Of a DNA stretch of 64,000 nt, positions 1 through 7,805 are shown piece after piece (the stretch's first letter is position 1; the number at the start of each line of letters is the position of its first letter). Location: contig NZ_DFQV01000033.1 of NCBI RefSeq assembly GCF_002377945.1, forward strand, positions 340,577-404,576, in the 5' to 3' direction. The position numbers were made by a program, and so were the translations under genes. Origin of the DNA: Psychrobacter sp. UBA3480 (GTDB taxonomy: Bacteria; Pseudomonadota; Gammaproteobacteria; Pseudomonadales; Moraxellaceae). The notes below the pieces were generated by a model. The model was not told where the DNA came from. It did no database searches and saw only the letters and a list, made by a program, of their open reading frames with translations.

Positions 1-1436
1 CGCATCATCCCAGGAATATTTTGGATATTGAGCATGTCGCGCACAGGCTCCGCCAAATAATCATTGATGGCTTGCTCGGCACTAGCAATAGCAGTTCGGC
101 TTTCTTGTATCAAGGTATCATTGGCCGTATTAAGCTGATGCAATGAGATATGCGGGTTATTCAGTGGCAGATAGATTGCCCCTGGTGTATGCATCTCTGC
201 CATAGCAATGGTGACGTTCTCTGCGTGCATTAACGCTAGTAGCAAATGATCGAAATCTTCAGGAGAAGGCGCTTGCCAATGGCTCACAGCTTCTGCTGCT
301 TCGCTAAGACTATTGGCTGCGTTGGACAGACCTAATAAACGCAATGCCGAACTCAGTTCAGTCAACTCTTTAATAATCTGCGCTGTCTGCATGTCAATAG
401 GATTAATTGAATCGCCACGTGCATAACTGTCTACGTGTTCTTTAATGTTATTGATTTGATGTTGAATAATTGTGTTTAACGTATCGGTAAGTTCGCGGTT
501 AGGACCGAACAAAAAGCGCTTCATTTGTTCTAGCTGCGCACCTTCTAAATGATTGCTTGCATACTGTTCACGTAATTGCTGCGCTTGCTCGTTATCACGT
601 TGACAGGCAAAGCTCACTAAATCTGCAAAGCGAGTATCCATTACTGGTAAATAGCTTTGAAATTGCTGCTCTAAATAGATAAGTGTGTGTTTTTGACTTA
701 GGTTTAATGGTAATACTGCTGCGATATCAGTCACGGCAGCAGTCGCCGCTTGCCAGAATAAGCTATCAGTATTTGACGCGATTAATGCACAAGCTGCACT
801 CATAGCATCCAGCTTTTGCTGATCCGCGGAGTTAATGTTGCCATCTTGATTGAGTAGTGCAATGCCAAGGCCACTACGATACGCGTTGGTCAGCAGCTCT
901 GTGTCTAGATTAAGTGTGCTTAGAGATTCAAAGTTTTGTTCAGGATTGGCGATGATGACACTACTGCTACCAAATGCAGAAAAATAGTCTGCTGTAATAG
1001 GAGATTTTTGACTATGCGCATTAAGCTTGTTAATGACAGGTATGAGTAGAGTAGGCTCTACTGATTCAGTCAATAGTACAAACTCGACATAACGATCTAA
1101 GGTCATGATGGCTTCTGATAGATCCATGATCAAATCAGTATCGTTGTTATCACCATTGTCATAAAGTCTCTGTAGAGCACCAACAATAGCATCATTCAAT
1201 GATTCTGCACCGACCAAAGAAATCAGTTTAAAAATACAAGACAGCTGCTTTAATACTTCGATAGAGTCTGACAGCAAAGGTGCCTGACTACTATCATCGT
1301 TGAACTCACTCAAATGAATCTCGGTATCTTTAAGCGTTGCTATAACCTCATCATGCAATAAATGAAGTGATGGTAGGTTAAAATCAGTAACACTAAGTGT
1401 TGGGGCGGTTAACTTCATTTGCGCAGACTGGTCCAT
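1..1436 (-). CDS. ChpA/FimL-like protein, N-terminal part (runs off the left edge)
   Basis: An uninterrupted reverse-strand frame of 478 codons starts at the ATG at 1436-1434 and leaves the window at base 1. I checked it codon by codon and found no stop. The product starts MDQSAQMKLTAPTLSV and is acidic, Leu/Ala/Gln-rich and apparently all-helical, with no signal peptide or membrane segment. This composition and helical pattern resemble the N-terminal FimL/Hpt-like region of ChpA, the hybrid histidine kinase of the Pil-Chp twitching-motility pathway. No Hpt histidine motif, kinase or receiver domain falls inside the window, so the assignment is an inference. The gene itself is well supported; its identity is moderate. 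A stand-alone FimL homologue is the main alternative. Confidence 0.6.
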   Translation of the reverse strand, partial: MDQSAQMKLTAPTLSVTDFNLPSLHLLHDEVIATLKDTEIHLSEFNDDSSQAPLLSDSIEVLKQLSCIFKLISLVGAESLNDAIVGALQRLYDNGDNNDTDLIMDLSEAIMTLDRYVEFVLLTESVEPTLLIPVINKLNAHSQKSPITADYFSAFGSSSVIIANPEQNFESLSTLNLDTELLTNAYRSGLGIALLNQDGNINSADQQKLDAMSAACALIASNTDSLFWQAATAAVTDIAAVLPLNLSQKHTLIYLEQQFQSYLPVMDTRFADLVSFACQRDNEQAQQLREQYASNHLEGAQLEQMKRFLFGPNRELTDTLNTIIQHQINNIKEHVDSYARGDSINPIDMQTAQIIKELTELSSALRLLGLSNAANSLSEAAEAVSHWQAPSPEDFDHLLLALMHAENVTIAMAEMHTPGAIYLPLNNPHISLHQLNTANDTLIQESRTAIASAEQAINDYLAEPVRDMLNIQNIPGMM

Positions 1437-1583
1437 AAGTATTTTTCCATAATGTACTGATGAGGATAGCAATAGTGTAAATTTGATTTAGAAAATATTG
1501 GTTAGTGATGTTTTAACGCTTTCTATCATAATAATCAAGACTAAATTATACAAATGTCGGTTCAATAAAAATTCGAACGACAA

Positions 1584-3218
1584 TTACATGCTAGCTTTTA
1601 GTGCAGGATAATCTTCTGCCAAAGCGGTATACCAGCTTTGGTCAGCAGTTTCATCCGCCGTTGATGGCAGCAATAAATTCGCTAAATTGGCGAAACTTGC
1701 ATGAGCAGTTTGTCCGCCATCGGTATCTGTATCCTCTTCGATGGCAAGCGTGACCTGTCCACCAGTCATCGCCAAATAAACTTCAGCTAAAATCTCTGAG
1801 TCAAGTAATGCCCCGTGAAAAGTACGGTCCTGCTTACCAACATCTAGGCGACGCACGAGGGCATCTAGCGTGTTTTTTTGCCCAGGGTATTGCTGCTTGG
1901 CCATCGCCAGTGAATCGGTTACTTGCACTCGATTAGCAAAATCATTCAGACCAACTTTTGCAAACTCCATATTTAAGAAGTTCATATCAAAAGTAGCGTT
2001 ATGAGCGATAATTTCAGCGCCGTCCATAAAGTCATACAAAGACTGAGCCACTTGATCAAAGGTCGGCTTGTCGGTCAAAAATGCTTCAGAGATACCATGA
2101 ATACGAATGACTTCATCATCCATACCGCGCTGCGGATTGATATAAACGTGCAGCTTTTCACCAGTAAACTTACGTCCGACTAGCTCCACAATACCGACCT
2201 CGATAATACGATCGCCTTTTAGTGCATCAAGCCCTGTGGTTTCTGTATCCATAATAAGCTGACGATCTGCTTCATGGCGATGTATCGGCTTTGGTAGTAG
2301 CGGCTTGAAATATGGGTTGGCACGGCTAGTATCCCCATCGAATTTAGGGGCATCAGATTCTACACTTGGCAACATATCATTGTCGACGGTATCATCTAGG
2401 TGCGTTTGAATGTCTGGCATAGCTTTGGTACTCGTCGGGTTGTATGTATTGTCTTGATGGTTGCTAGATTCTACAGCAATGTTTTCATTCATCTTAAGAG
2501 TGTTAGCTGTACTCTGACTATCTTCCTTTAGCGGCTCAGGTTCTAAGAGATCTTCATCAAACTCATCGTCCATCATACCTAGACCCAATGGATCGAAACT
2601 TAGCCAGTCAGCGCTAGACGATTTTTGCAAGGTATCAGTATTAGTATCAATATCAGTCACTATTTGGTCTTTTTTTTTAGTCGTGTCTGCTTCACTGACT
2701 ATAGATGAATGGCCGCTGTTTGAGGTGACACCTAAGTTTGCCAGCTCGTCTGCTTTTTCATTACCAGCATGTCCAGCGTGACCCTTGACCCAATGCCAGC
2801 TAACATCACGCTGTTGGCAGAGTTTATCCAATTGTTGCCATAGGTCTTGATTAGCGACTGGCTTTTTACTGGCAGTTTTCCAGCCCTTTTTCTTCCAACC
2901 TTCAATCCATTCAGTGATGCCTTTTTGGACATAACTGGAGTCAGTCCAAATCTCAAGAGTATGCTCCTTCGGGCCATGAGTCAGGGCTTGTATCGCGCCC
3001 ATTAGCTCCATACGGTTATTGGTAGTTTCTTTGTCGCCACCGTACAAATCTTGCGTGCTGCCATCACTAAATATAAGATGTGCGCCCCAGCCGCCAGCGC
3101 CAGGATTGCCTTTGCAAGCACCATCAGTATAGGCCACAGTGGTATTGGTTTTAGCAGCCAATGGATCAATCGCGTTGTCTTTATGAGTGTTTGGCATTGA
3201 ATTAGGGTTGTCTGACAT
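1584..3218 (-). CDS. rnhA-dnaQ: Bifunctional ribonuclease HI – DNA polymerase III epsilon (proofreading) fusion
   Basis: A 544-residue fusion. Residues about 25-165 are RNase HI, which degrades RNA in RNA:DNA hybrids: [16 protein letters not shown] carries D32, and E71 (NRMELMG), D93 (WTDSSY) and D157 (NEKADELAN) complete the acidic site. Residues about 320-485 are the DnaQ 3'-5' exonuclease: Exo[11 protein letters not shown] (D324, E326), Exo[11 protein letters not shown] (D411) and Exo[11 protein letters not shown] (H468, D473). A QVTLAI segment at 488-493 resembles the beta-clamp-binding motif of epsilon. The two are joined by about 150 acidic, Ser/Thr/Asp-rich, low-complexity residues. 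In Escherichia coli rnhA and dnaQ are adjacent, divergent single genes; fused forms are known in Moraxellaceae. All catalytic residues are present, so both activities are expected. Confidence 0.95.
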   Translation of the reverse strand: MSDNPNSMPNTHKDNAIDPLAAKTNTTVAYTDGACKGNPGAGGWGAHLIFSDGSTQDLYGGDKETTNNRMELMGAIQALTHGPKEHTLEIWTDSSYVQKGITEWIEGWKKKGWKTASKKPVANQDLWQQLDKLCQQRDVSWHWVKGHAGHAGNEKADELANLGVTSNSGHSSIVSEADTTKKKDQIVTDIDTNTDTLQKSSSADWLSFDPLGLGMMDDEFDEDLLEPEPLKEDSQSTANTLKMNENIAVESSNHQDNTYNPTSTKAMPDIQTHLDDTVDNDMLPSVESDAPKFDGDTSRANPYFKPLLPKPIHRHEADRQLIMDTETTGLDALKGDRIIEVGIVELVGRKFTGEKLHVYINPQRGMDDEVIRIHGISEAFLTDKPTFDQVAQSLYDFMDGAEIIAHNATFDMNFLNMEFAKVGLNDFANRVQVTDSLAMAKQQYPGQKNTLDALVRRLDVGKQDRTFHGALLDSEILAEVYLAMTGGQVTLAIEEDTDTDGGQTAHASFANLANLLLPSTADETADQSWYTALAEDYPALKASM

Positions 3219-3568
3219 AAAAGAATATGGACCTGATAAGTGGTAAGCATAGGGTAGTACTAGAGCATCTCGTTTACGTTATTCGAACGATGATGATGAC
3301 GTTGTGAGTATAGCAAATCTATCATAAATATGGGCAGTCGTGACGCACAAAGTCATAAAACCCTTACGGTAACTTATAACATAATAGTAACGTCCTAGTT
3401 TTCTGTTAAAATAGCGAAGCTCGCTGAAAGCCACTGGCTTTTAATGACAGAGCTGCCTTTGCTACAAAGATGCCTAACCGCATTTTTCTTATACAGCTAT
3501 CTAGTGACATTTTGATAATAGTACACTTAATAAAAGTTTTTAATGCATGATTGCAGGATAACCCCATT
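3219..3568. other. Divergent intergenic region between rnhA-dnaQ and a lipoprotein gene
   Basis: A gap of 350 bp that must hold the promoters of both divergent genes. I see only short hairpins: TAGCGAAGCTCGCT near 3411-3424, and AAAGCC-ACT-GGCTTT followed by AATGAC near 3427-3441. No open frame with a ribosome binding site is visible. Confidence 0.4.
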
Positions 3569-4114
3569 ATGTCCTTACGCTCGAATTTCTTTAATAAGAG
3601 ACTGACCTATTTGATGCTCAGTGTAACTACTAGCAGCGCGATTTTTCTGAGCGCTTGTAATGATACTAGCCCTCAAGCAGATACCGAAGTCGCGTCCGAC
3701 CTGTCTGTCTTTGAGGGTTGTTATACGGTGAGTCAAGATGAGCCTGCTCAGATAAAAGTCAGCCAGCAAGACGACACTTGGGTAATGCAGATGAAAGAAC
3801 CCGTCACTGCTAAGCGCGTCTGGGATACTCCAGAGCCGTTAGAAATAATAGACAATAGCGACATACCGCAGTTCTTCTCTATTGACCCAGACAATGTTGA
3901 TGCAGTCATTGGTCGTCCTGATCGAGTGCTTGTACTGGTGCACGTCAAACCAGCCTATGCAAATATTGATCCGCTCTTAGACAGTGAGTACTTGTCGTAT
4001 ATTTACCGAGGTGCGAATACGATCTACCGCGTGGAGTGTGATGAGGTGAATACTGATATTTTAGCCAATCCACATGCCAATCTTGTTATCGATAATGTTG
4101 ATAATAGTATTTAG
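3569..4114 (+). CDS. Putative outer-membrane lipoprotein of unknown function
   Basis: A 181-residue protein. The ATG at 3569 is preferred over the upstream in-frame TTG (3551) because AGGA at 3554-3557 precedes it and because a compact signal peptide follows: basic N-region MSLRSNFFNKR, a hydrophobic core, and the lipobox FLSAC with the lipidated Cys. The mature part begins NDTSPQADTEV and contains FEGCYTVSQDEPAQIKV and a second pair of cysteines (GCY, VECDE) that could form a disulfide. No family was recognised. It stands alone between rnhA-dnaQ and a small membrane protein. The lipoprotein call is secure; the function is unknown. Confidence 0.75.
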   Translation: MSLRSNFFNKRLTYLMLSVTTSSAIFLSACNDTSPQADTEVASDLSVFEGCYTVSQDEPAQIKVSQQDDTWVMQMKEPVTAKRVWDTPEPLEIIDNSDIPQFFSIDPDNVDAVIGRPDRVLVLVHVKPAYANIDPLLDSEYLSYIYRGANTIYRVECDEVNTDILANPHANLVIDNVDNSI

Positions 4115-4206
4115 ATAAGTATTGACTATAAATATTATTGTTGGTGGATGACATTTCCATAGACAGTATTTTGTTATAAACAGTCATACCATTAGAGTTA
4201 AGCGAT

Positions 4207-4512
4207 ATGAATTTTTTCAGTTACGTGGTGTTAGGCGGGTTCTCTTATGCAGCTGGTTGGGCGGTAAGGACGTATGTATTAGACAAACAACCGACGCCTG
4301 AGCAGCCTTATAATTTAAAACACCCTGCAATTTTGGCATATTTGGGTGCATTTTTTATTATCATGTTGCTCGTCTCTTGGCTGCTTGGTCGCTATGCACT
4401 TGGTCATGCTGCGATTGATTTACCTTTCATTATTGTCAATAGCCTCGTTGCGACCTTCGTTTACTCGTTTGGTCTTAACCCAGAAAAAGCTAATTATGAA
4501 GTGCCTGATTAA
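4207..4512 (+). CDS. Small inner-membrane protein, three predicted TM segments
   Basis: A 101-residue hydrophobic protein with likely membrane spans at about residues 2-20 (FFSYVVLGGFSYAAGWAV), 38-62 (AILAYLGAFFIIMLLVSWLL) and 74-92 (LPFIIVNSLVATFVYSFGL), linked by a short charged loop (LDKQPTPEQPYNLKHP). The start ATG follows a purine-rich stretch (GAGTTAAGCG). A strong terminator lies 30 bp downstream. It may be co-transcribed with the lipoprotein 92 bp upstream. No family was recognised. Confidence 0.65.
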   Translation: MNFFSYVVLGGFSYAAGWAVRTYVLDKQPTPEQPYNLKHPAILAYLGAFFIIMLLVSWLLGRYALGHAAIDLPFIIVNSLVATFVYSFGLNPEKANYEVPD

Positions 4513-4541
4513 AATACAGTATTGAATGAATTGTGAATAAC

Positions 4542-4583
4542 AAAAGCCACGACCGAAATATTAATTCGCGATCGTGGCTTTTT
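4542..4583 (+). terminator. Rho-independent terminator after the small membrane protein
   Basis: Inverted repeat AAAAGCCACGA...TCGTGGCTTTTT followed by a T run. It lies between two convergent genes, so it may serve both. Confidence 0.8.
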
Positions 4584-4621
4584 CGATAGTGCAGTTTTTT
4601 AATAGCTGAAAGTATTAATCT

Positions 4622-5101
4622 TCACGAGGCTTTCTTCAGATTAGTACCAGTCTCGTCGCTGTCTTTCTCATCAGTACTAGTCTTGTCGTTATCAGTCTTA
4701 TCCGTATCATTGTTAGATTCTAACTTATCCTTAGTAGCTGATTGTTCCTGCTTCCATTCTTTGTATTTTTGCAGATCTTTTCTGGCTTGCTTTAAACAAA
4801 ATTTAAGTACTAACGCATCATCGATATGGCCGATAAACGGAATAGAGTCAGGAATGAGGTCAATTGGATTTAGCACATAGAGCGCACCGATAACGCCAGC
4901 TGAGATTGTCTTAAAAGGAATCTTACGGTAGTCACCTTTGTAATAGTCTTTGACAAGACTCATAAATAGCATTAAATCATCACTAAACGGCTCAAGATAG
5001 CCGCTGTCCTCTAACTTTTCTTTAAGCTTGTCTTCTTTGCCTAGCAAATATTCTAGATTAGAGTCAAGTGACTTGTTTTTATCGGTTTTTTTATTAAACA
5101 T
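4622..5101 (-). CDS. YkvA-like DUF1232 protein
   Basis: A 159-residue protein. The core at about residues 45-105 has the DUF1232 signature: LYVLNPIDLIPDSIPFIGHIDDA with the conserved P-x-D-L-I-P-D and G-x-x-D-D pattern, flanked by FKTISAGVIGALYV. Both ends are highly charged; the C-terminal 45 residues are a Lys/Asp/Thr/Ser low-complexity tail (TDKTDNDKTSTDEKDSDE). DUF1232 proteins are small, often membrane-associated and of unknown biochemical role. The gene converges on the small membrane protein at 4207-4512. Family assignment is firm; no function is offered. Confidence 0.85.
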   Translation of the reverse strand: MFNKKTDKNKSLDSNLEYLLGKEDKLKEKLEDSGYLEPFSDDLMLFMSLVKDYYKGDYRKIPFKTISAGVIGALYVLNPIDLIPDSIPFIGHIDDALVLKFCLKQARKDLQKYKEWKQEQSATKDKLESNNDTDKTDNDKTSTDEKDSDETGTNLKKAS

Positions 5102-5304
5102 AATTATTACCTTTTGTTTTTTGCGATGAATTTGTATTTACAGTAACAAATCTAATCGACCTATATTGTGTGTCTCAGTAGCGAAAAAGTAAATATCGGT
5201 AAAGATTAGGCAACCATTAGTGTCAGAAAAGCGTCTACAATATGCTGCCACAAGGTCTAAAAACACAAGTCATAAAAATAAAAGCGATAAGGTAGCAGCA
5301 AGAT

Positions 5305-6582
5305 ATGGGGATTAAGCGTCAGGCATGGACAGATAATAAAAACAGTCGTGCAACTGAAACAACATCTGGGCTAAACCGCCGGCAGTTTCTACGTCGAATC
5401 GGTGTGAGTGCAGGCACAGCAGTGTTAGCGAGCCAAGGTATTTCTCAAGCGCTTGCAGCCAGTCCTATCGAGTCTGGCAATAACTCGCAACTGACTAAAG
5501 ATGATCTGCCAACTTCGTTGTTAGAGGGACACTTATCATCACAAATGTCACAGGAGGCACTGACGCAGGTAGGTTGTATCACGCCTACGATTGAGACGCG
5601 ACTTTTTGCCAGCTCCAATGTCGGTGGTAGTGATGAGCGTAATCAGTTAGCATTAGATCGTGTGGCTTGTGCTGGGTTTAAAGTAGAGAATCCTGCTATT
5701 ACCAATCGTCAGTACTTACGCTTTGCGGGAACGGACTCACAGCGTGCTAGCGATTTTCAAAACCTTGCCACTGGGGCAATAGCCGCGCCAAAACTACTGC
5801 TAGGTGTGCGCGGTGGTTACGGTGCCATGCGCATATTGCCTATGGTGGATTGGGCGACGCTAGGACGCATTATGAAGGAGCGCGGCACGATACTCGCAGG
5901 ATTCAGTGATGTGACGGCTATTCAGTGCGCGCTATTGGCAAAAGGGTCAATGAGCTCGCTTGCCGCGCCAATGCTCTATAGCGAGTTTGGTAAAACTGCG
6001 CCTGATAAAGTCAGCTGTCAGCAGTTTGTTGAAGTGCTGACCAATCCCAATCTGGTTATTAATATATCAGACGCTTCTGTAACCAGTTCTAGCTTACCCA
6101 GTATTTTGACCAGTGCTGAGCCAAAAACTATAACTGGTACGATTTGGGGTGGTAATCTAAGCGTGGTGTCAGCGCTGGCAGGTAGTGAGTATTTACCGCG
6201 TATTGATGGCGGTATTGTATTCTTAGAAGATGTCGGCGAGCAGGCGTATCGTATTGAGCGCATGTTATATGACTTATATCTCGCAGGCATATTTAAAGGT
6301 CAGCAAGCGATTGTATTCGGGGCATTGTCTGGTGCAGGTGAGGACAGTTATGACAAACGTTATGATGTCGCCACAGTCATTCGCCAACTACATGAACTGA
6401 CAGGGTTGCCGATATATAGTGGTATGCCTTTTGGTCATATCGGTAAAAAATACAGCTTTCCGCTGGGGGCAGCCTGTCAAATTAGCGCCGATACCGTTGG
6501 TGGGTATCAGCTAGTATTTACCAACTATCCAATCATCAAGGCTGATGCCATCCAAGTGAAAGGCTTGTGGCAGACTGCTTAA
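5305..6582 (+). CDS. ldcA: Tat-exported LD-carboxypeptidase (peptidase S66)
   Basis: A 425-residue S66 serine peptidase. The family cleaves the terminal D-Ala from the tetrapeptide of murein fragments. The probable triad is S201 (GFSDVT), E308 (VFLEDVGE) and H378 (PFGHIGKKY), with the hallmark GVRGGYGAMRIL at 168-178. The N-terminus carries a twin-arginine signal, LNRRQFLRRIGVSAG, then a hydrophobic stretch ending SQALAAS, so export in folded form is predicted. E. coli LdcA is cytoplasmic and about 300 residues; the excess here is the leader plus about 60 residues before the catalytic domain. It is monocistronic and convergent with the GlxA-type regulator 19 bp beyond. The start at 5305 is the only one that keeps the whole Tat region. 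Confidence 0.88.
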   Translation: MGIKRQAWTDNKNSRATETTSGLNRRQFLRRIGVSAGTAVLASQGISQALAASPIESGNNSQLTKDDLPTSLLEGHLSSQMSQEALTQVGCITPTIETRLFASSNVGGSDERNQLALDRVACAGFKVENPAITNRQYLRFAGTDSQRASDFQNLATGAIAAPKLLLGVRGGYGAMRILPMVDWATLGRIMKERGTILAGFSDVTAIQCALLAKGSMSSLAAPMLYSEFGKTAPDKVSCQQFVEVLTNPNLVINISDASVTSSSLPSILTSAEPKTITGTIWGGNLSVVSALAGSEYLPRIDGGIVFLEDVGEQAYRIERMLYDLYLAGIFKGQQAIVFGALSGAGEDSYDKRYDVATVIRQLHELTGLPIYSGMPFGHIGKKYSFPLGAACQISADTVGGYQLVFTNYPIIKADAIQVKGLWQTA

Positions 6583-6601
6583 ACGCTAAGCACTGTCCTT
6601 T

Positions 6602-7624
6602 TTAAATAGCCAACCGTGAAAACTTATCTTGATACTCTTTAGGCGTTAGCTCTGTCGCACGTTTAAATAGACGCGTGAATGAAGAGATATCATCATAACC
6701 TACTTGATCGGCAAGCGACTTTATTGATACATCGCCTAATTCAAGTAAGCGTTTGGCTTGTTCAATTCTAACAGCCTGAATATATTCAATCGGTCGCATC
6801 GCCACGCAGGACTGGAAACGTCTATTTAAAGTGCGCGGGGTAATATTTACCATAGCGGCTAAACTACTGACCTGCAAAGAATGCTGAAAGTTTTCTTCGA
6901 TATATTCTTGTACTTGTTTAATCAAATGGTCCGAATGCGGTTTGTGCAACGTCACATTAGTGTAGCTATTTTGACTGCCTCTTTTGCTATCAATAATTTG
7001 GGTTTTTGCCACCTGTGTAGAGATTTCACGTCCGCAGTAGCGCTCAATCAATAATAGCCCCAAATCATAAAAGGCGCTGCCGCCAGCTGCACAAAATATA
7101 TTGCCTGACTGGTTTGTTGACTCGCTTCTTGAATGAGTCACAAACTGATTCTCTTGTAAGTCCACCAATGGAAAGTCTGCCTTAAACTTATTGGCATAGC
7201 CCCAGTGTGTGGTGGCTATCTTATGATCTAATAATCCTGCCTTTGCCAAAAAAAATGCTCCGCTACAATTGCTTGCTATATCGGCCTTGGTATTCGCAAG
7301 CCGTACTAAGTGGGGCAGTAGCTCACTGTTTTGCGTCAATACCTTATCAATAGAGTCGCCAATGGTTGGCACAAGCAATAAGTCACATTCTGTCACGTCT
7401 CGGATATCACAGTGGGCTTGCATGATTAACCGATTGCTGCACCTAATATCGCCGCCACCCAAGCTGGCGATTTGCACATTAAACCGTGGCTCTACAGACT
7501 CATTTGAAAAGCGCTGCCAGCTGACCCCTGTGAATGAAAACAAGTCCAATGCGCCAGAGAGCACACTGCCAAGTACACCATCGAAGCCAAGAATAATCAT
7601 TTTAAAAGGTTTGAAATAGGGCAT
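6602..7624 (-). CDS. GlxA-type AraC family transcriptional regulator
   Basis: A 340-residue regulator. Residues about 8-190 form a DJ-1/PfpI-like amidotransferase domain, with SNCSGAFFLAKAGLLDHK at the nucleophile-elbow position and THWGYANKF after it. Residues about 235-335 are an AraC helix-turn-helix pair: LAAMVNITPRTLNRRF and LADQVGYDDISSFTRLFKR. Members of this family (for example GbdR, CdhR and ArgR of Pseudomonas) activate catabolic operons in response to quaternary amines or amino acids. The gene diverges from the acyl-CoA dehydrogenase operon at 7806, and the gap holds a tandem 21-bp repeat typical of AraC-family sites. It probably activates that operon; the inducer is unknown. Confidence 0.88.
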   Translation of the reverse strand: MPYFKPFKMIILGFDGVLGSVLSGALDLFSFTGVSWQRFSNESVEPRFNVQIASLGGGDIRCSNRLIMQAHCDIRDVTECDLLLVPTIGDSIDKVLTQNSELLPHLVRLANTKADIASNCSGAFFLAKAGLLDHKIATTHWGYANKFKADFPLVDLQENQFVTHSRSESTNQSGNIFCAAGGSAFYDLGLLLIERYCGREISTQVAKTQIIDSKRGSQNSYTNVTLHKPHSDHLIKQVQEYIEENFQHSLQVSSLAAMVNITPRTLNRRFQSCVAMRPIEYIQAVRIEQAKRLLELGDVSIKSLADQVGYDDISSFTRLFKRATELTPKEYQDKFSRLAI

Positions 7625-7700
7625 AAGTCACTCGTTTCCTTTGCTGTGCTTGCCAAAATAGCCATTATTTGGTTGATTTTAACCAGTTAGATACTCTGTT

Positions 7701-7742
7701 TATGTCTTATTTGACCATAATTATGTCATAAATGACAATACG
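7701..7742. promoter_or_regulatory. Tandem 21-bp direct repeat, candidate AraC/GlxA-type operator
   Basis: Two adjacent 21-bp units (7701-7721 and 7722-7742) share TATGTC-n-TA-nn-TGAC-n-ATA, about 15 of 21 identical positions. Each unit contains GTC-N6-GAC. A two-turn period is typical of activator sites of this regulator class. The repeat lies 64 bp before the acyl-CoA dehydrogenase start and 77 bp before the regulator start. A palindrome, TATCAATTGATA, follows at 7765-7776. Confidence 0.55.
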
Positions 7743-7805
7743 GACAGGTATCAAATTAGACTAATATCAATTGATAACCACATTTAATCAGTTAACGAGA
7801 ATACT

